DNA of 64,000 nucleotides from Cyclina sinensis. Its lineage: Eukaryota > Mollusca > Bivalvia > Venerida > Veneridae. The stretch lies in contig JAAONU010000002.1 in the NCBI GenBank assembly GCA_012932295.1, positions 22,909,770-22,973,769 on the forward strand. Reading direction: 5' to 3'. Below, in pieces: positions 33,701 to 47,488 of this stretch. The position numbers and the translations under genes are program-made. Position 1 is the first letter of the stretch. Every line of letters starts with the position of its first letter. Below the pieces are notes generated by a model that saw only the letters and a list, made by a program, of their open reading frames with translations, was not told where the DNA came from and made no database searches.

Positions 33701-36700
33701 GAACATTTATTTATGTGTTTATTCAGAAGAAAGTTAATTGATATGATTATGTGCCCTGTACGCATAATTAAGTAGTTTGTTACAGAAAATTATATTTATA
33801 GTTTTGTTGAAACTACATAACTTTTCTTAATAAATATATCCCTGTAATACATTCATAGTTGAAGGAGAACTACTGAAGTCACAATTACACAAAGCAAATG
33901 AAAAAAAAAGAAGAAACATTGGTAGTTATTTAATTCTTGTAAGTGGTTCTGTATTTCTGTGTTGTCAAACTTTCTGTTCTGCATAAAACTTTGATAATTA
34001 CCATTTCAACCGCATACAATGATTCTGAACATAAGGTCGAATTTGCTACAGGACATATATTAGTGGATTATTTCAAATTAACCAGACATACCTACATCTT
34101 TTGTACTGACCTTTCTCGGCTACGATTTGAAAATATGAGACATAACATCTTTAAAAGACAATAAAATTGTCCAATTACAAGCGTCTGAAAAAAAAATGGA
34201 TAAAAGGTCGAATCACAAAATATTGACGTATTTAATTTCTGACTGTAATAGTTTAACAACAAATAGTACAATCAGCATTGAAAAGCTACAAATTGATGAC
34301 TTTGGTAAACTGAGTCTTGCTCGGCAAACTTTCTTTAAGGAATGAAAAGTTTCTTTTTTAAAGTCATTATGCCTGCATCTTTAATTATGAAAAAATCCTC
34401 ACACATCAATCAATGTTTAAGGGTGGAGTGACAATGACTTTCTTTCAATTATTCTATATCTGCGTTTTGAAATACGTTTCATACAACTACTGTTTAAATT
34501 ATCATGTGGAAAATTTGTTTTGACTTTGGTGACTTTCCCCGTAAAACAGTTTTAGATTAATAAGTGTATATGGTTGTTAATGGTCCTATTATATTGACAT
34601 TTGAGATGTAGAATAAAACAAAAATGATACCATAGCTCGCCAAAGTTTAGTAAGTATATGAGGATTTTCTTTTCAAAGTAATAATTCCAATACCGTTAAC
34701 GCCGGATCACACCTACTACATCAGTGGATATTTAACGGTTTTTAAAACATGACAGCTGCTTTTTACTCATTCTATATATGTATTTTTATATACGTCTCAC
34801 ACCATGCTGCGTATGTGGACAGAATGTCCAAGTGGCATTTCACTAACAACAGGATGACATACTTGCAAGTATAAAAAAAATCTCTTTTCATTGATGAGAA
34901 CATTTATTTATGTGTTTATTCAGAAGAAAGTTAATTGATATGATTATGTGCCCTGTACGCATAATTAAGTAGTTTGTTACAGAAAATTATATTTATAGTT
35001 TTGTTGAAACTACATAACTTTTCTTAATAAATATATCCCTGTAATACATTCATAGTTGAAGGAGAACTACTGAAGTCACAATTACACAAAGCAAATGAAA
35101 AAAAAAGAAGAAACATTGGTAGTTATTTAATTCTTGTAAGTGGTTCTGTATTTCTGTGTTGTCAAACTTTCTGTTCTGCATAAAACTTTGATAATTACCA
35201 TTTCAACCGCATACAATGATTCTGAACATAAGGTCGAATTTCCTTCAGGACATATATTAGTGGATTACTTCAAATTAACCAGACATACCTACATCTTTTG
35301 TACTGACCTTTCCCGGCTACGATTTGAAAATATGAGACATAACATCTTTAAAAGACAATAAAATTGTCCAATTACAAGCGTCTGAAAAAAAATGGATAAA
35401 AGGTCGAATCACAAAATATTGACGTATTTAATTTCTGACTGTAATAGTTTAACAACAAATAGTACAATCAGCATTGAAAAGCTACAAATTGATGACTTTG
35501 GTAAACTGAGTCTTGCTCGGCAAACTTTCTTTAAGGAATGAAAAGTTTCTTTTTTAAAGTCATTATGCCTGCATCTTTAATTATGAAAAAAATCCTCACA
35601 CATCAATCAATGTTTAAGGGTGGAGTGACAATGACTTTCTTTCAATTATTCTATATCTGCGTTTTGAAATACGTTTCATACAAATACTGTTTAAATTATC
35701 ATGTGGAAAATTTGTTTTGACTTTGGTGACTTTCCCCGTAAAACAGTTTTAGATTAATAAGTGTATATGGTTGTTAATGGTCCTATTATATTGACATTTG
35801 AGATGTAGAATAAAACAAAAATGATACCATAGCTCGCCAAAGTTTAGTAAGTATATGAGGATTTTCTTTTCAAAGTAATAATTCCAATACCGTTAACGCC
35901 GGATCACACCTACTACATCAGTGGATATTTAACGGTTTTTAAAACATGACAGCTGCTTTTTAATCATTCTATATATGTATTTTTATATACGTCTCACACC
36001 ATGTTGCGTATGTGGACAGAATGTCCAACTGGCATTTCACTAACAACAGAATGACATACTTGCAAGTATAAAAAAAATCTCTTTTCATTGATGAGAACAT
36101 TTATTTATGTGTTTATTCAGAAGAAAGTTAATTGATATGATTATGTGCCCTGTACGCATAATTAAGTAGTTTGTTACAGAAAATTATATTTATAGTTTTG
36201 TTGAAACTACATAACTTTTCTTAATAAATATATCCCTGTAATACATTCATAGTTGAAGGAGAACTACTGAAGTCACAATTACACAAAGCAAATGAAAAAA
36301 AAAGAAGAAACATTGGTAGTTATTTAATTCTTGTAAGTGGTTCTGTATTTCTGTGTTGTCAAACTTTCTGTTCTGCATAAAACTTTGATAATTACCATTT
36401 CAACCGCATACAATGATTCTGAACATAAGGTCGAATTTCCTTCAGGACATATATTAGTGGATTACTTCAAATTAACCAGACATACCTACATCTTTTGTAC
36501 TGACCTTTCCCGGCTACGATTTGAAAATATGAGACATAACATCTTTAAAAGACAATAAAATTGTCCAATTACAAGCGTCTGAAAAAAATGGATAAAAGGT
36601 CGAATCACAAAATATTGACGTATTTAATTTCTGACTGTAATAGTTTAACAACAAATAGTACAATCAGCATTGAAAAGCTACACATTGATGACTTTGGTAA

Positions 36701-39700
36701 ACTGAGTCTTGCTCGGCAAACTTTCTTTAAGGAATAAAAAGTTTCTTTTTTAAAGTCATTATGCCTGCATCTTTAATTATGAAAAAAATCCTCACACATC
36801 AATCAATGTTTAAGGGTGGAGTGACAATGACTTTCTTTCAATTATTCTATATCTGCGTTTTGAAATACGTTTCATACAACTACTGTTTAAATTATCATGT
36901 GGAAAATTTGTTTTGACTTTGGTGACTTTCCCCGTAAAACAGTTTTAGATTAATAAGTGTATATGGTTGTTATTGGTCCTATTATATTGACATTTGAGAT
37001 GTAGAATAAAACAAAAATGATACCATAGCTCGCCAAAGTTTAGTAAGTATATGAGGATTTTCTTTTCAAAGTAATAATTCCAATACCGTTAACGCCGGAT
37101 CACACCTACTACATCAGTGGATATTTAACGGTTTTTAAAACATGACAGCTGCTTTTTAATCATTCTATATATGTATTTTTATATACGTCTCACACCATGT
37201 TGCGTATGTGGACAGAATGTCCAACTGGCATTTCACTAACAACAGAATGACATACTTGCAAGTATAAAAAAATCTCTTTTCATTGATGAGAACATTTATT
37301 TATGTGTTTATTCAGAAGAAAGTTAATTGATATGATTATGTGCCCTGTACGCATAATTAAGTAGTTTGTTACAGAAAATTATATTTATAGTTTTGTTGAA
37401 ACTACATAACTTTTCTTAATAAATATATCCCTGTAATACATTCATAGTTGAAGGAGAACTACTGAAGTCACAATTACACAAAGCAAATGAAAAAAAAGGT
37501 GAAACATTGGTAGTTATTTAATTCTTGTAAGTGGTTCTGTATTTCTGTGTTGTCAAACTTTCTGTTCTGCATAAAACTTTGATAATTACCATTTCAACCG
37601 CATGCAATGATTCTGAACATGAGGTCGAATTTCCTTCAGGACATATATTAGTGCATTACTTCAAATTAACCAGACATACCTACATCTTTTGTACTGACCT
37701 TCCCCGGCTACGATTTGAAAATATGAGACATAACATCTTTAAAAGACAATAAAACTGTCCAATTACAAGCGTCTGAAATAAATGGATAAAAGGTCGAATC
37801 ACAAAATATTGACGTATTTAATTTCTGACTGTAATAGTTTAACAACAAATAGTACAATCAGCATTGAAAAGCTACACATTGATGACTTTGGTAAACTGAG
37901 TCTTGCTCGGCAAACTTTCTTTAAGGAATGAAAAGTTTCTTTTCAAAGTCATTATGCCTGCATCTTTAATTATGAAAAAAATCCTCACACATCAATCAAC
38001 GTTAAGGGTGGAGTGACAATGACTTTCTTCAATTATTCTATATCTGCGTTTTGAAATACGTTTCATACAACTACTGTTTAAATTATCATGTGGAAAATTT
38101 GTTTTGACTTTGGTGACTTTCCCCGTAAAACAGTTTTAGATTAATAAGTGTATATGGTTGTTAATGGTCCTATTATATTGACATTTGAGATGTAGCATAA
38201 AACAAAAATGATACCATAGCTCGCCAAAGTTTAGTAAGTATATGAGGATTTTCTTTTCAAAGTAATAATTCCAATACCGTTAACGCCGGCTCACACCTAC
38301 TACATCAGTGGATATTTAACGGTTTTTAAAACATGACAGCTGCTTTTTAATCATTCTATATATGTATTTTTATATACGTCTCACACCATGTTGCGTATGT
38401 GGACAGAATGTCCAACTGGCATTTCACTAACAACAGAATGACATACTTGCAAGTATAAAAAAATCTCTTTTCATTGATGAGAACATTTATTTATGTGTTT
38501 ATTCAGAAGAAAGTTAATTGATATGATTATGTGGCCTGTACGCATAATTAAGTAGTTTGTTACAGAAAATTATATTTATAGTTTTGTTGAAACTACATAA
38601 CTTTTCTTAATAAATATATCCCTGTAATACATTCATAGTTGAAGGAGAACTACTGAAGTCACAATTACACAAAGCAAATGCAAAAAAAAGGAGAAACATT
38701 GGTAGTTATTTAATTCTTGTAAGTGGTTCTGTATTTCTGTGTTGTCAAACTTTCTGTTCTGCATAAAACTTTGATAATTACCATTTCAACCGCATGCAAT
38801 GATTCTGAACATGAGGTCGAATTTCCTTCAGGACATATATTAGTGCATTACTTCAAATTAACCAGACATACCTACATCTTTTGTACTGACCTTCCCCGGC
38901 TACGATTTGAAAATATGAGACATAACATCTTTAAAAGACAATAAAATTGTCCAATTACAAGCGTCTGAAAAAAATGGATAAAAGGTCGAATCACAAAATA
39001 TTGACGTATTTAATTTCTGACTGTAATAGTTTAACAACAAATAGTACAATCAGCATTGAAAAGCTACAAATTGATGACTTTGGTAAACTGAGTCTTGCTC
39101 GGCAAACTTTCTTTAAGGAATGAAAAGTTTCTTTTTTAAAGTCATTATGCCTGCATCTTTAATTATGAAAAAAATCCTCACACATCAATCAATGTTTAAG
39201 GGTGGAGTGACAATGACTTTCTTTCAATTATTCTATATCTGCGTTTTGAAATACGTTTCATACAACTACTGTTTAAATTATCATGTGGAAAATTTGTTTT
39301 GACTTTGGTGACTTTCCCCGTAAAACAGTTTTAGATTAATAAGTGTATATGGTTGTTAATGGTCCTATTATATTGACATTTGAGATGTAGAATAAAACAA
39401 AAATGATACCATAGCTCGCCAAAGTTTAGTAAGTATATGAGGATTTTCTTTTCAAAGTAATAATTCCAATACCGTTAACGCCGGATCACCCCTACTACAT
39501 CAGTGGATATTTAACGGTTTTTAAAACATGACAGCTGCTTTTTAATCATTCTATATATGTATTTTTATATACGTCTCACACCATGTTGCGTATGTGGACA
39601 GAATGTCCAACTGGCATTTCACTAACAACAGAATGACATACTTGCAAGTATAAAAAAAATATCTTTTCATTGATGAAAACATTTATTTATGTGTTTATTC

Positions 39701-41162
39701 AGAAGAAAGTTAATTGATATGATTATGTGCCCTGTACGCATAATTAAGTAGTTTGTTACAGAAAATTATATTTATAGTTTTGTTGAAACTACATAACTTT
39801 TCTTAATAAATATATCCCTGTAATACATTCATAGTTGAAGGAGAACTACTGAAGTCACAATTACACAAAGCAAATGAAAAAAAAAGGAGAAACATTGGTA
39901 GTTATTTAATTCTTGTAAGTGGTTCTGTATTTCTGTGTTGTCAAACTTTCTGTTCTGCATAAAACTTTGATAATTACCATTTCAACCGCATGCAATGATT
40001 CTGAACATGAGGTCGAATTTCCTTCAGGACATATATTAGTGCATTATTTCAAATTAACCAGACATACCTACATCTTTTGTACTGACCTTCCCCGGCTACG
40101 ATTTGAAAATATGAGACATAACATCTTTAAAAGACAATAAAATTGTCCAATTACAAGCGTCTGAAAAAAATGGATAAAAGGTCGAATCACAAAATATTGA
40201 CGTATTTAATTTCTGACTGTAATAGTTTAACAACAAATAGTACAATCAGCATTGAAAAGCTACACATTGATGACTTTGGTAAACTGAGTCTTGCTCGGCA
40301 AACTTTCGTTAAGGAATGAAAAGTTTCTTTTCAAAGTCATTATGCCTGCATCTTTAATTATGAAAAAAATCCTCACACATCAATCAACGTTAAGGGTGGA
40401 GTAACAATGACTTTCTTCGATTATTCTATATCTGCGTTTTGAAATACGTTTCATACAACTACTGTTTAAATTATCATGTGGAAAATTTGTTTTGACTTTG
40501 GTGACTTTCCCCGTAAAACAGTTTTAGATTAATAAGTGTATATGGTTGTTAATGGTCCTATTATATTGACATTTGAGATGTAGAATAAAAAAAATGATAC
40601 CATAGCTCGCCAAAGTTTAGTAAGTATATGAGGATTTTCTTTTCAAAGTAATAATTCCAATACCGTTAACGCCGGATCACCCCTACTACATCAGTGGATA
40701 TTTAACGGTTTTTAAAACATGACAGCTGCTTTTTAATCATTCTATATATGTATTTTTATATACGTCTCACACCATGTTGCGTATGTGGACAGAATGTCCA
40801 ACTGGCATTTCACTAACAACAGAATGACATACTTGCAAGTATAAAAAAATCTCTTTTCATTGATGAGAACATTTATTTATGTGTTTATTCAGAAGAAAGT
40901 TAATTGATATGATTATGTGCCCTGTACGCATAATTAAGTAGTTTGTTACAGAAAATTATATTTATAGTTTTGTTGAAACTACATAACTTTTCTTAATAAA
41001 TATATCCCTGTAATACATCCATTGTTGAAGGAGAACTACTGAAGTCACAATTACACAAAGCAAATGAAAAAAAAAAGAAGAAACAATGACGTAGTTATTA
41101 AATTGTTGTTAGTGGTTCTGTATTTCTGTGTTGTCAAACTTTCTGTTCTACATGAAACTTTG
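27741..41162 (+). repeat. homogeneous 1.2-kb tandem array, 11 copies plus part of a twelfth
   Basis: Taking ATGATTATGTG as the start, copies begin at 27741, 28944, 30143, 31344, 32544, 33743, 34940, 36137, 37332, 38523, 39719 and 40909. Lengths fall from 1203 to 1190 bp. Copies 2, 4 and 6 share GAATTTGCTACAGG and later CTGCGTATG...CCAAGTGG. Copies 3, 5 and 7 share GAATTTCCTTCAGG, with TTGCG in place of CTGCG, so the left part is a 2.4-kb dimer repeat. Copies 9 and 11 share CAATCAACGTTAAGG, not present in 10. Each copy also contains two related halves about 320 bp apart (CTCGGCAAACTTT / CTCGCCAAAGTTT), so the unit is itself a fusion of two ancestral pieces. Confidence 0.95.
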
Positions 41163-42450
41163 ATAATTACCATTTCAACCGCATGCAATGATTCTGAACA
41201 TGAGGTCGAATTTGCTTCAGGACATATATTAGTGGATTACTTCAAATTAACCAGACATACCTTCATCTTTTGAACTGAATTTTTCCGGCTAATATTTTAT
41301 TAAATATGAGACATAACATCTTTAAAAGATAGAAAATATTGTTTTATTACAAGCGTCTTAAAAATGGATAAAAGATCGAATCACAAAATATTAACGCATA
41401 TAATTTCTGACTGTATGACTTAATCAACAGACAGTACAATCAGCATTGAAAAGCTACAAATTGATGACTTTGGTAAACTGAGTCTCGCTAGGCAATGTTT
41501 CGTTAAGATATGAAAAGTTTCTTTTCAAAGTCATAATGCCTGCACTTTTAATTCAGAAAAAAATTCCTCAGACATCTATCAATGTTTACGGGTGGGGTGA
41601 CAATGACTTTCTTTCAATTATTCTATATCTGCGTTTTGAAATATGTTTCAAACAGCTACTGTTTAAATTATCATGTGGGTAAAATGTCGAACTGGCAATT
41701 CATTTCAAAAATAAAGACACACATGTATTTGCAATTAATTCGGGCCTTAATTAAAAAGAAACAGTTAATTGAAATGATAATGTGCCCTGTACGCATAATT
41801 ATATTTTATTGTTTAAATTTCACTGGTAAAAGTAGTTTATTTCATCAGTTACATTCATAGTTTTGTAGACGGTACGAAGGAATATAATTATGTGCTATTT
41901 TGACATTTGAACAGTTGCGCACTATTTCTGCGTAAATATTTTTTAATTTTAAAGAAAACAAAATGTCTAACAATTATCTTACTATTTCTATATTTTGCTG
42001 AATAAAAACGATGAATTTCTTATTTTTTCTTAATAACTATACATTTGTAATACACTAATTGTTGAAAGAGCACGATTAAAGTCAAAATTAGGCATGGCAA
42101 CAGAATCAAAGAAGAAATAATGACGTAGTTATTTATTGGTTGTAAATGGTTTTAAGTTTCTGTGTTCGTTCAAACAAGTAATGTGCTTTATGAAACTTTG
42201 ATAATTACCATAAAATGATTCTGGACATAAAGTCGATTAGCCTGAGGAATAATATTGTAGATTACTCCAAATTAACCGTACTAACATACCATCATCTTTT
42301 GAACTGACTTTCCTGGTTCAATTTTTAAAAGTAAAAAAACAAAATAGCTAAAGCGTCTAGATAAATTGGTGAAAAGGTCGAATAACAAAATATTGACGTA
42401 TTTAAGAACTGAATGTTAAAATTAAATAACAAAAAGAAAAATCATAATTG

Positions 42451-42549
42451 GGAAGCTTCAGATTCGATGACTTTTTTAAATTGTCTCTCGAAATTCAGCG
42501 TGTTCTTGCCTCATTAGATCAGGAAATGTACAGAATCATGAATGAATAA
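42451..42549 (+). pseudogene. exon-like frame relic in higher-order repeat copy 1
   Basis: 32 codons before TAA include FRFDDFFKLSLEIQRVLASL and DQEMYRIM, which match the frame at 23371 residue by residue without an indel, although the bases differ at many sites. Identical copies lie at 48775-48873 and 55101-55199. The stop truncates the more C-terminal part. Confidence 0.35.
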
Positions 42550-45021
42550 GGGATTGCAAGCAGATCAATTGTGTTACAAGTCAACATGCCTGTGTAGAAA
42601 AGTAAGGTCCATTATGACGTTTTGATGTTTGAAACCTGCCCCTTATAACTGTTTTATATTCAATATTTTCCTGTATTCTTTTTGTTACAGGTTCTACATA
42701 TACCGCATGCCGCAATGTCAGAACAAATGCTGTGTTATTTCGTCGAACTTTCAATAAGATTTCAATACCCTTTATTCTTGATCACCCTAGAACAAGAATT
42801 AATGTTTTACTTTTTTAACATGAACATTGCTTTTTTTCAATCATTCTATATCTGCGTTTTTCTAAATTCGTCTCACATAACTACTGGTTTAATTACCATG
42901 TAGCATATGTGGACAAAAGGTCGAACTGGCAATTCAGTTAAAGGAGAATGACATATTTTCAAGTGAAAGAAACAATTCTTTTTATTATTAAGGAAATCAC
43001 TTCAGACCTCAATTCAAAAGAAACGGTTAATTGAAATGATTATGTGTCCTCCACGCATAATGTATGTTTGATTGTTTCAATTTCACTGATGAGAGTAGTT
43101 TATTAAAATGAATTATATTTTACAGTTTTGTACTCGGTGAGAAGTAATACGTGTGCTCTTTTGAGATTTAATTGGTTGCTCATTATTCCTGTGTAAATAT
43201 TTTTTAACATTTATAAGACAACACTTCTAACAATTGTATACTATTTTATGTTCATATTATATTATGCTGGATAAAACGTGGAATTTCTATTATTTTGTTA
43301 GTAATTATCCCCTGTTATACAATTATTGTTGAAAGGGGCACTGTTGAAGTCCAAACTGATGGCAATCAAATCAAAGAAGAAATAATGATGTAATTATTTA
43401 GAAGTTGTTATAAGTTTGTGTGTTCGTTTAAACGTGTGATGAGCTACATGAAGCTTCAATAAATAACATTTCAATTAGATGAATCTGGACATTAGGTCGA
43501 ATTTGCTTCCAGATATAAGTATTTGTTGAATACTTCAAATAAGCCGTTTAAACAAACCATCGTGTTTTGTAGTGACGTTTTAAGCCTCAGATGTTAAATA
43601 TGAGACATAACATCTTTTGAAGATAGACAAATTGTTTAATGACAAGCGTCTTGAAAATTTGGATAAAAGGTCGAATCACAAATAAAGAATAATATTCAGG
43701 CCTTACTTCGGAAGAAACAGTTAATTGAAATGATTATGTGTCTTGCATGCATGATGTTTATGTATTAGTTTCAATTTCACTCGTGAAAATACTTTATGTT
43801 AGTGAATTCTATTTTTTATTCACAAATGTACACTATTTATATGTAAATACTATTTTTATTTTGCTGGAGAAAACGCCAAATACATCTGTAATTAATCTTT
43901 TCTTAATAACTGTACCACTGTAATCCAATCATTGTAAAAAGCGGCAATAAAGAAGTCAAGATTACGCATGGCAACTGAATCAAAGAAAGAAGAAAAAATG
44001 ACGTACTAAGTAAACTAAATCAATGGAATTATTTTAAGTTACTGTGATCGTTCACACCTCTTATGTGCTACATGAAGCGTTAATAATTACCATTGTCTTC
44101 ACATGACATTTTGTAATATAAGGTCGAATTGGCTAAAGAGTATATATAAGTAGATAACTTAACAGTACTAACATACCTTCATCTTTGTAACTGACTATTT
44201 CTGGCTCACTGTTTTATTTGTCATCTTGCAAATGGTGACAAAAGGTCGAACTTTCAATTCATTCACAACAGAATGACTTATTGTAATCAGACAAAAACAA
44301 TAACATATAATTATTTAGGAAATTACTTAAGGCTTTAATACTGAAGAAATGGTTAATTGAAATGATTATGTGTCTTGCACGCATAATTAATATTTCATTG
44401 CTTGAAAATCACTAGTGAAATTAATTTAGTGCAATAAATGTTTTTTTTTACATTTGGACATTGTACCAAAGAACTTTTGTGCTGTTTTGTGATATGAAAA
44501 ATGCTCGTTATTCCTGCGTTAAGATTTTCTAATTTACATAAGACAAAACTTTTTTAACAATCGTACACTATTTCTATCTTAATTTTACAGGTATTTTGCT
44601 GGAGAAAACGCCGAGTTATAAAACATTTTTAATAACTCTATCCCTGTAATTAAATCATTGTTGAAAAGGGCACTATTGACGTAAAAATCAAAAAAAGAAA
44701 TAATGTCGTAGATATTAAGTTCTTAGTAATGGTTTTATATTTCTGAGTTCGGTCAAATTTTTAATGTGCTACATGTAGCTTTGATTACTGTTACCATTTC
44801 AGTCGCATAAAACGATTATGCATATAAAGTCGAATTTACTTCAAAAAATATATTAGTGGATTTCAAAACAATTACCTTACTAACATACCTACATCTATTG
44901 TACTGACCTTTTCCGGCTATGATTTAAATATATGAGACATAACATCTTTAAAAGACAATAAAATTGTCTTATTACAAGCGTCTAAAAAAATTGGATAAAC
45001 GGTCGAAATTAACGTATTTAA

Positions 45022-45451
45022 AGAGGCTGTACTCCAGATTTGACATAAAAATTTTTTTTCATAAATTATATATTTAGATGCCGTGAGATTATAACAACAT
45101 AATATTTTACTTCAAAACTGATTACAAAAGTCAAAATAGAATAAAAAAAATATTTTCGCTCCTGCCTGATTTGAACTCTGGACCCTAATGTTAACAAAAT
45201 ATTTCCATCGCTTTTACTGTCACCACCATCGCCGCATGAGATATTACAGATATTTACTTTAAATCTTATACGATATAGTTATATCGTCGCGTTACGGTAT
45301 AGCACTTTGAAAGGGAAAAAATCAATTTATAATGTAATTATTTGACTTATTTTTTATCAGTAAGTTATTTTTTAAGCATTAGTCATAAATATTACAAGAA
45401 ATTTATAATACAAGAAAACTTTCTTTTTTTTGTCATCTGGAGCACAGCCCT
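45022..45451. mobile_element. TTAA-flanked MITE, 430 bp, HOR copy 1
   Basis: The ends are inverted: AGAGGCTGTACTCCAG on the left and CTGGAGCACAGCCCT on the right (one indel, one mismatch). TTAA flanks both sides (45018-45021 and 45452-45455). Uninterrupted monomers read GTATTTAATTTCTGAC at this place, so the empty site is known. A TTAA duplication is typical of the piggyBac superfamily. No transposase is present. The interior includes TATAGTTATATCG and a GC-richer patch CACCACCATCGCCGC. Confidence 0.85.
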
Positions 45452-46795
45452 TTAATTTCTGACTGTAATAGTTTTACAACAAATATTACTATCAGCATTG
45501 AAAAGCTACAAATTGATGACTTTGATAAACTGCGCCTCGCTCGGAAATGTTTCTTTAAGATATGAAAAGTTTCTTTTCAAAGTCACAATGCCTGCACCTT
45601 TAATTCTGAAAAAAATCCTCGCACATCAATCAATGTCTAAGAGTGGGGTGACAATGACTTTCTTTCAATTATTCTATATCTACCTTTTGAAATACGTTTC
45701 ACACAACTACTGTTTAAATTGTCATATGGAAAATTTGTTCTGACTTAGGTGACATTCCCCGTAAAACTGTTTTAGATTAGTAAGTATACACTGTTGTAAA
45801 TGGTCCTATTAAACTGACATTTTAAATGTAGAATCAAAAAATTAAATGATACCATAGCTCAGCAAAATTTCATAAGTATATGAGGATTTTCTTTTCAAAG
45901 TAATAATTCCAATACCGTTTTAACTACCATGTGGTATTTGTGGACAAAAGGTCGAACTAGCAATTCATTTACAAAAGAACGACATATTTGAAAGTGTAAG
46001 AAACAATTCTGTTTATTATTAAGGAAATCACTCAGAATGACGGTTAATTGAAATGATTAAGTGTCCTGTACGCATAATTTATATTTGATTGTTTTAATTT
46101 CACTGGTGAAAGTATTGTATTACAATCAATTCTATTTTTATATTTAATTTTGTACATGGTACGAAGTAACATGAGTACTGTTTTGAAATTTGGTAATTGC
46201 TCATTATTCCTGCGAAAGTATTTTCTAATTTTTATAAGACAAAACGTCTAACAAGTGTACACTATTTCAACGTAAATATTCAATACATTTTGCTTCAGAA
46301 AACGTTGAATCACGAGACCTTTGTTAATAACTATACCCCTATAATGTAATCATTGTTAAAAAATTGGCACTTTTGGAGTCAAAATTTCTAATTGCAACTG
46401 AACAAAAAAGAAATTTTACATAAAAATTAAGTGTTTGTTATTGCTTCACGTTTTTGTGTTCGTTCATACCTGTGATGTTCTACATGAAACTTTGATAAAA
46501 AAAATTTTACCATTCCAATTGCATCAAAAGATTCTGGACCTTAGGTCGAATTTTCTTCAGAAAATATATTAAATTTTGTAGATTACTACAAATTACCTAT
46601 ACTAACATAGCATCATCTTTTGTACTGACTGTTTACGACTCAGATTTTGAATATGAGACATAACATATTACAAAAATAACAGGAAAATATCTATTACAAG
46701 CGTCTTGATAAAATGGTTAAAATGTCGAATCACAAAATATTGACGTATTCAAGTTCTGCATGTAATAGTTTAACAACAAAAAGTAAAATCGCCAT

Positions 46796-46957
46796 TTGAA
46801 GGGTACAATTTCAATCACTTCTGTCAACTGTCCCTCGCGTATTTTTGTCTCGATTGATGAGGAATGGTACAGAGACATGATTAATTACTGGATTGTAAAA
46901 CATATCAAATGTATGACAAGTCAACGTGAGTGTATAGAAAAGTCAAGTCCATTATGA
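46796..46957 (+). pseudogene. exon-like frame relic (DEEWYRDMI) in the last HOR monomer
   Basis: A 53-codon frame includes VSIDEEWYRDMINYWIVKHI and KCMTSQRECIEK before TGA. GTGAGTG follows AGTCAAC, a donor-like site in phase 1. Near copies occur at about 53122, 59447, 60780 and 63450; the one near 62170 has an in-frame stop. The N-terminal part is poorly conserved relative to 23371. Confidence 0.35.
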
Positions 46958-47488
46958 TGTTTTGACGTTGGAATCCTGCCACGTATAACTGTGATATGGT
47001 AAATAAGTCTTCTGTATACTTTCTGTTACAAGTTCTATTTAACTGAAATTTGCAATGTAGAGTCTAGATAAATGTTACCTTATCTCGGCGAAGTTTCATT
47101 AAGATTTGAATAGTTTCTCTTCAAAGTTATAATTCCAATACCGTTAATTCTGGATCACCCCTTGTACATCAATATATCTTTAACGGTTTTATTAACATGT
47201 CAATTGCTTTTTTTCAATCATTCTATATCTCCCCTTTTGAATACGTCGCTCATAACTTCTGTTTTAGTTACCATTTTGCATATGTGGACAAGGTCGAACT
47301 AGCAATTCATTTACAAAAGAACGACATATTTGCAAGTGTAAGAAACAATTCAATTCATTGTTAAGGAAATCACTTCACACCTCAATTGAGAAGAAACGGT
47401 TAATTGAAATGATTATGTGTCCAGCACGCATGATTTATATTTGATTGTTTGAATTTCACTGGTTAAAGTACTTTATTACAATCAATTA

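Larger units (their letters stand above)
41163..47488 (+). repeat. 6.33-kb higher-order repeat, copy 1
   Basis: It consists of about five diverged monomers plus a TTAA-flanked MITE. It starts inside the last 1.2-kb copy (ATAATTACCATTTCAACCGC at 41163), so its left end overlaps the 1.2-kb array in content. It differs from copies 2 and 3 at several shared sites, for example GGCTAAAGAG versus GGCTTAAGAG, and CAATATTTTCC versus CAATTTTCC, so copies 2 and 3 are closer to each other. Confidence 0.92.

Noticed and set aside
27944..40140. A 73-codon ORF conserved in eleven copies of the array
   Set aside because: Conservation follows from recent duplication. The neighbouring 60-codon ORF in the same unit is broken in several copies, and no domain is recognised.
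42682..42903. 73-codon ORF (90 codons in HOR copies 2 and 3) as a membrane protein
   Set aside because: The length difference comes from a small indel in satellite DNA. There is no matching frame in other monomers.
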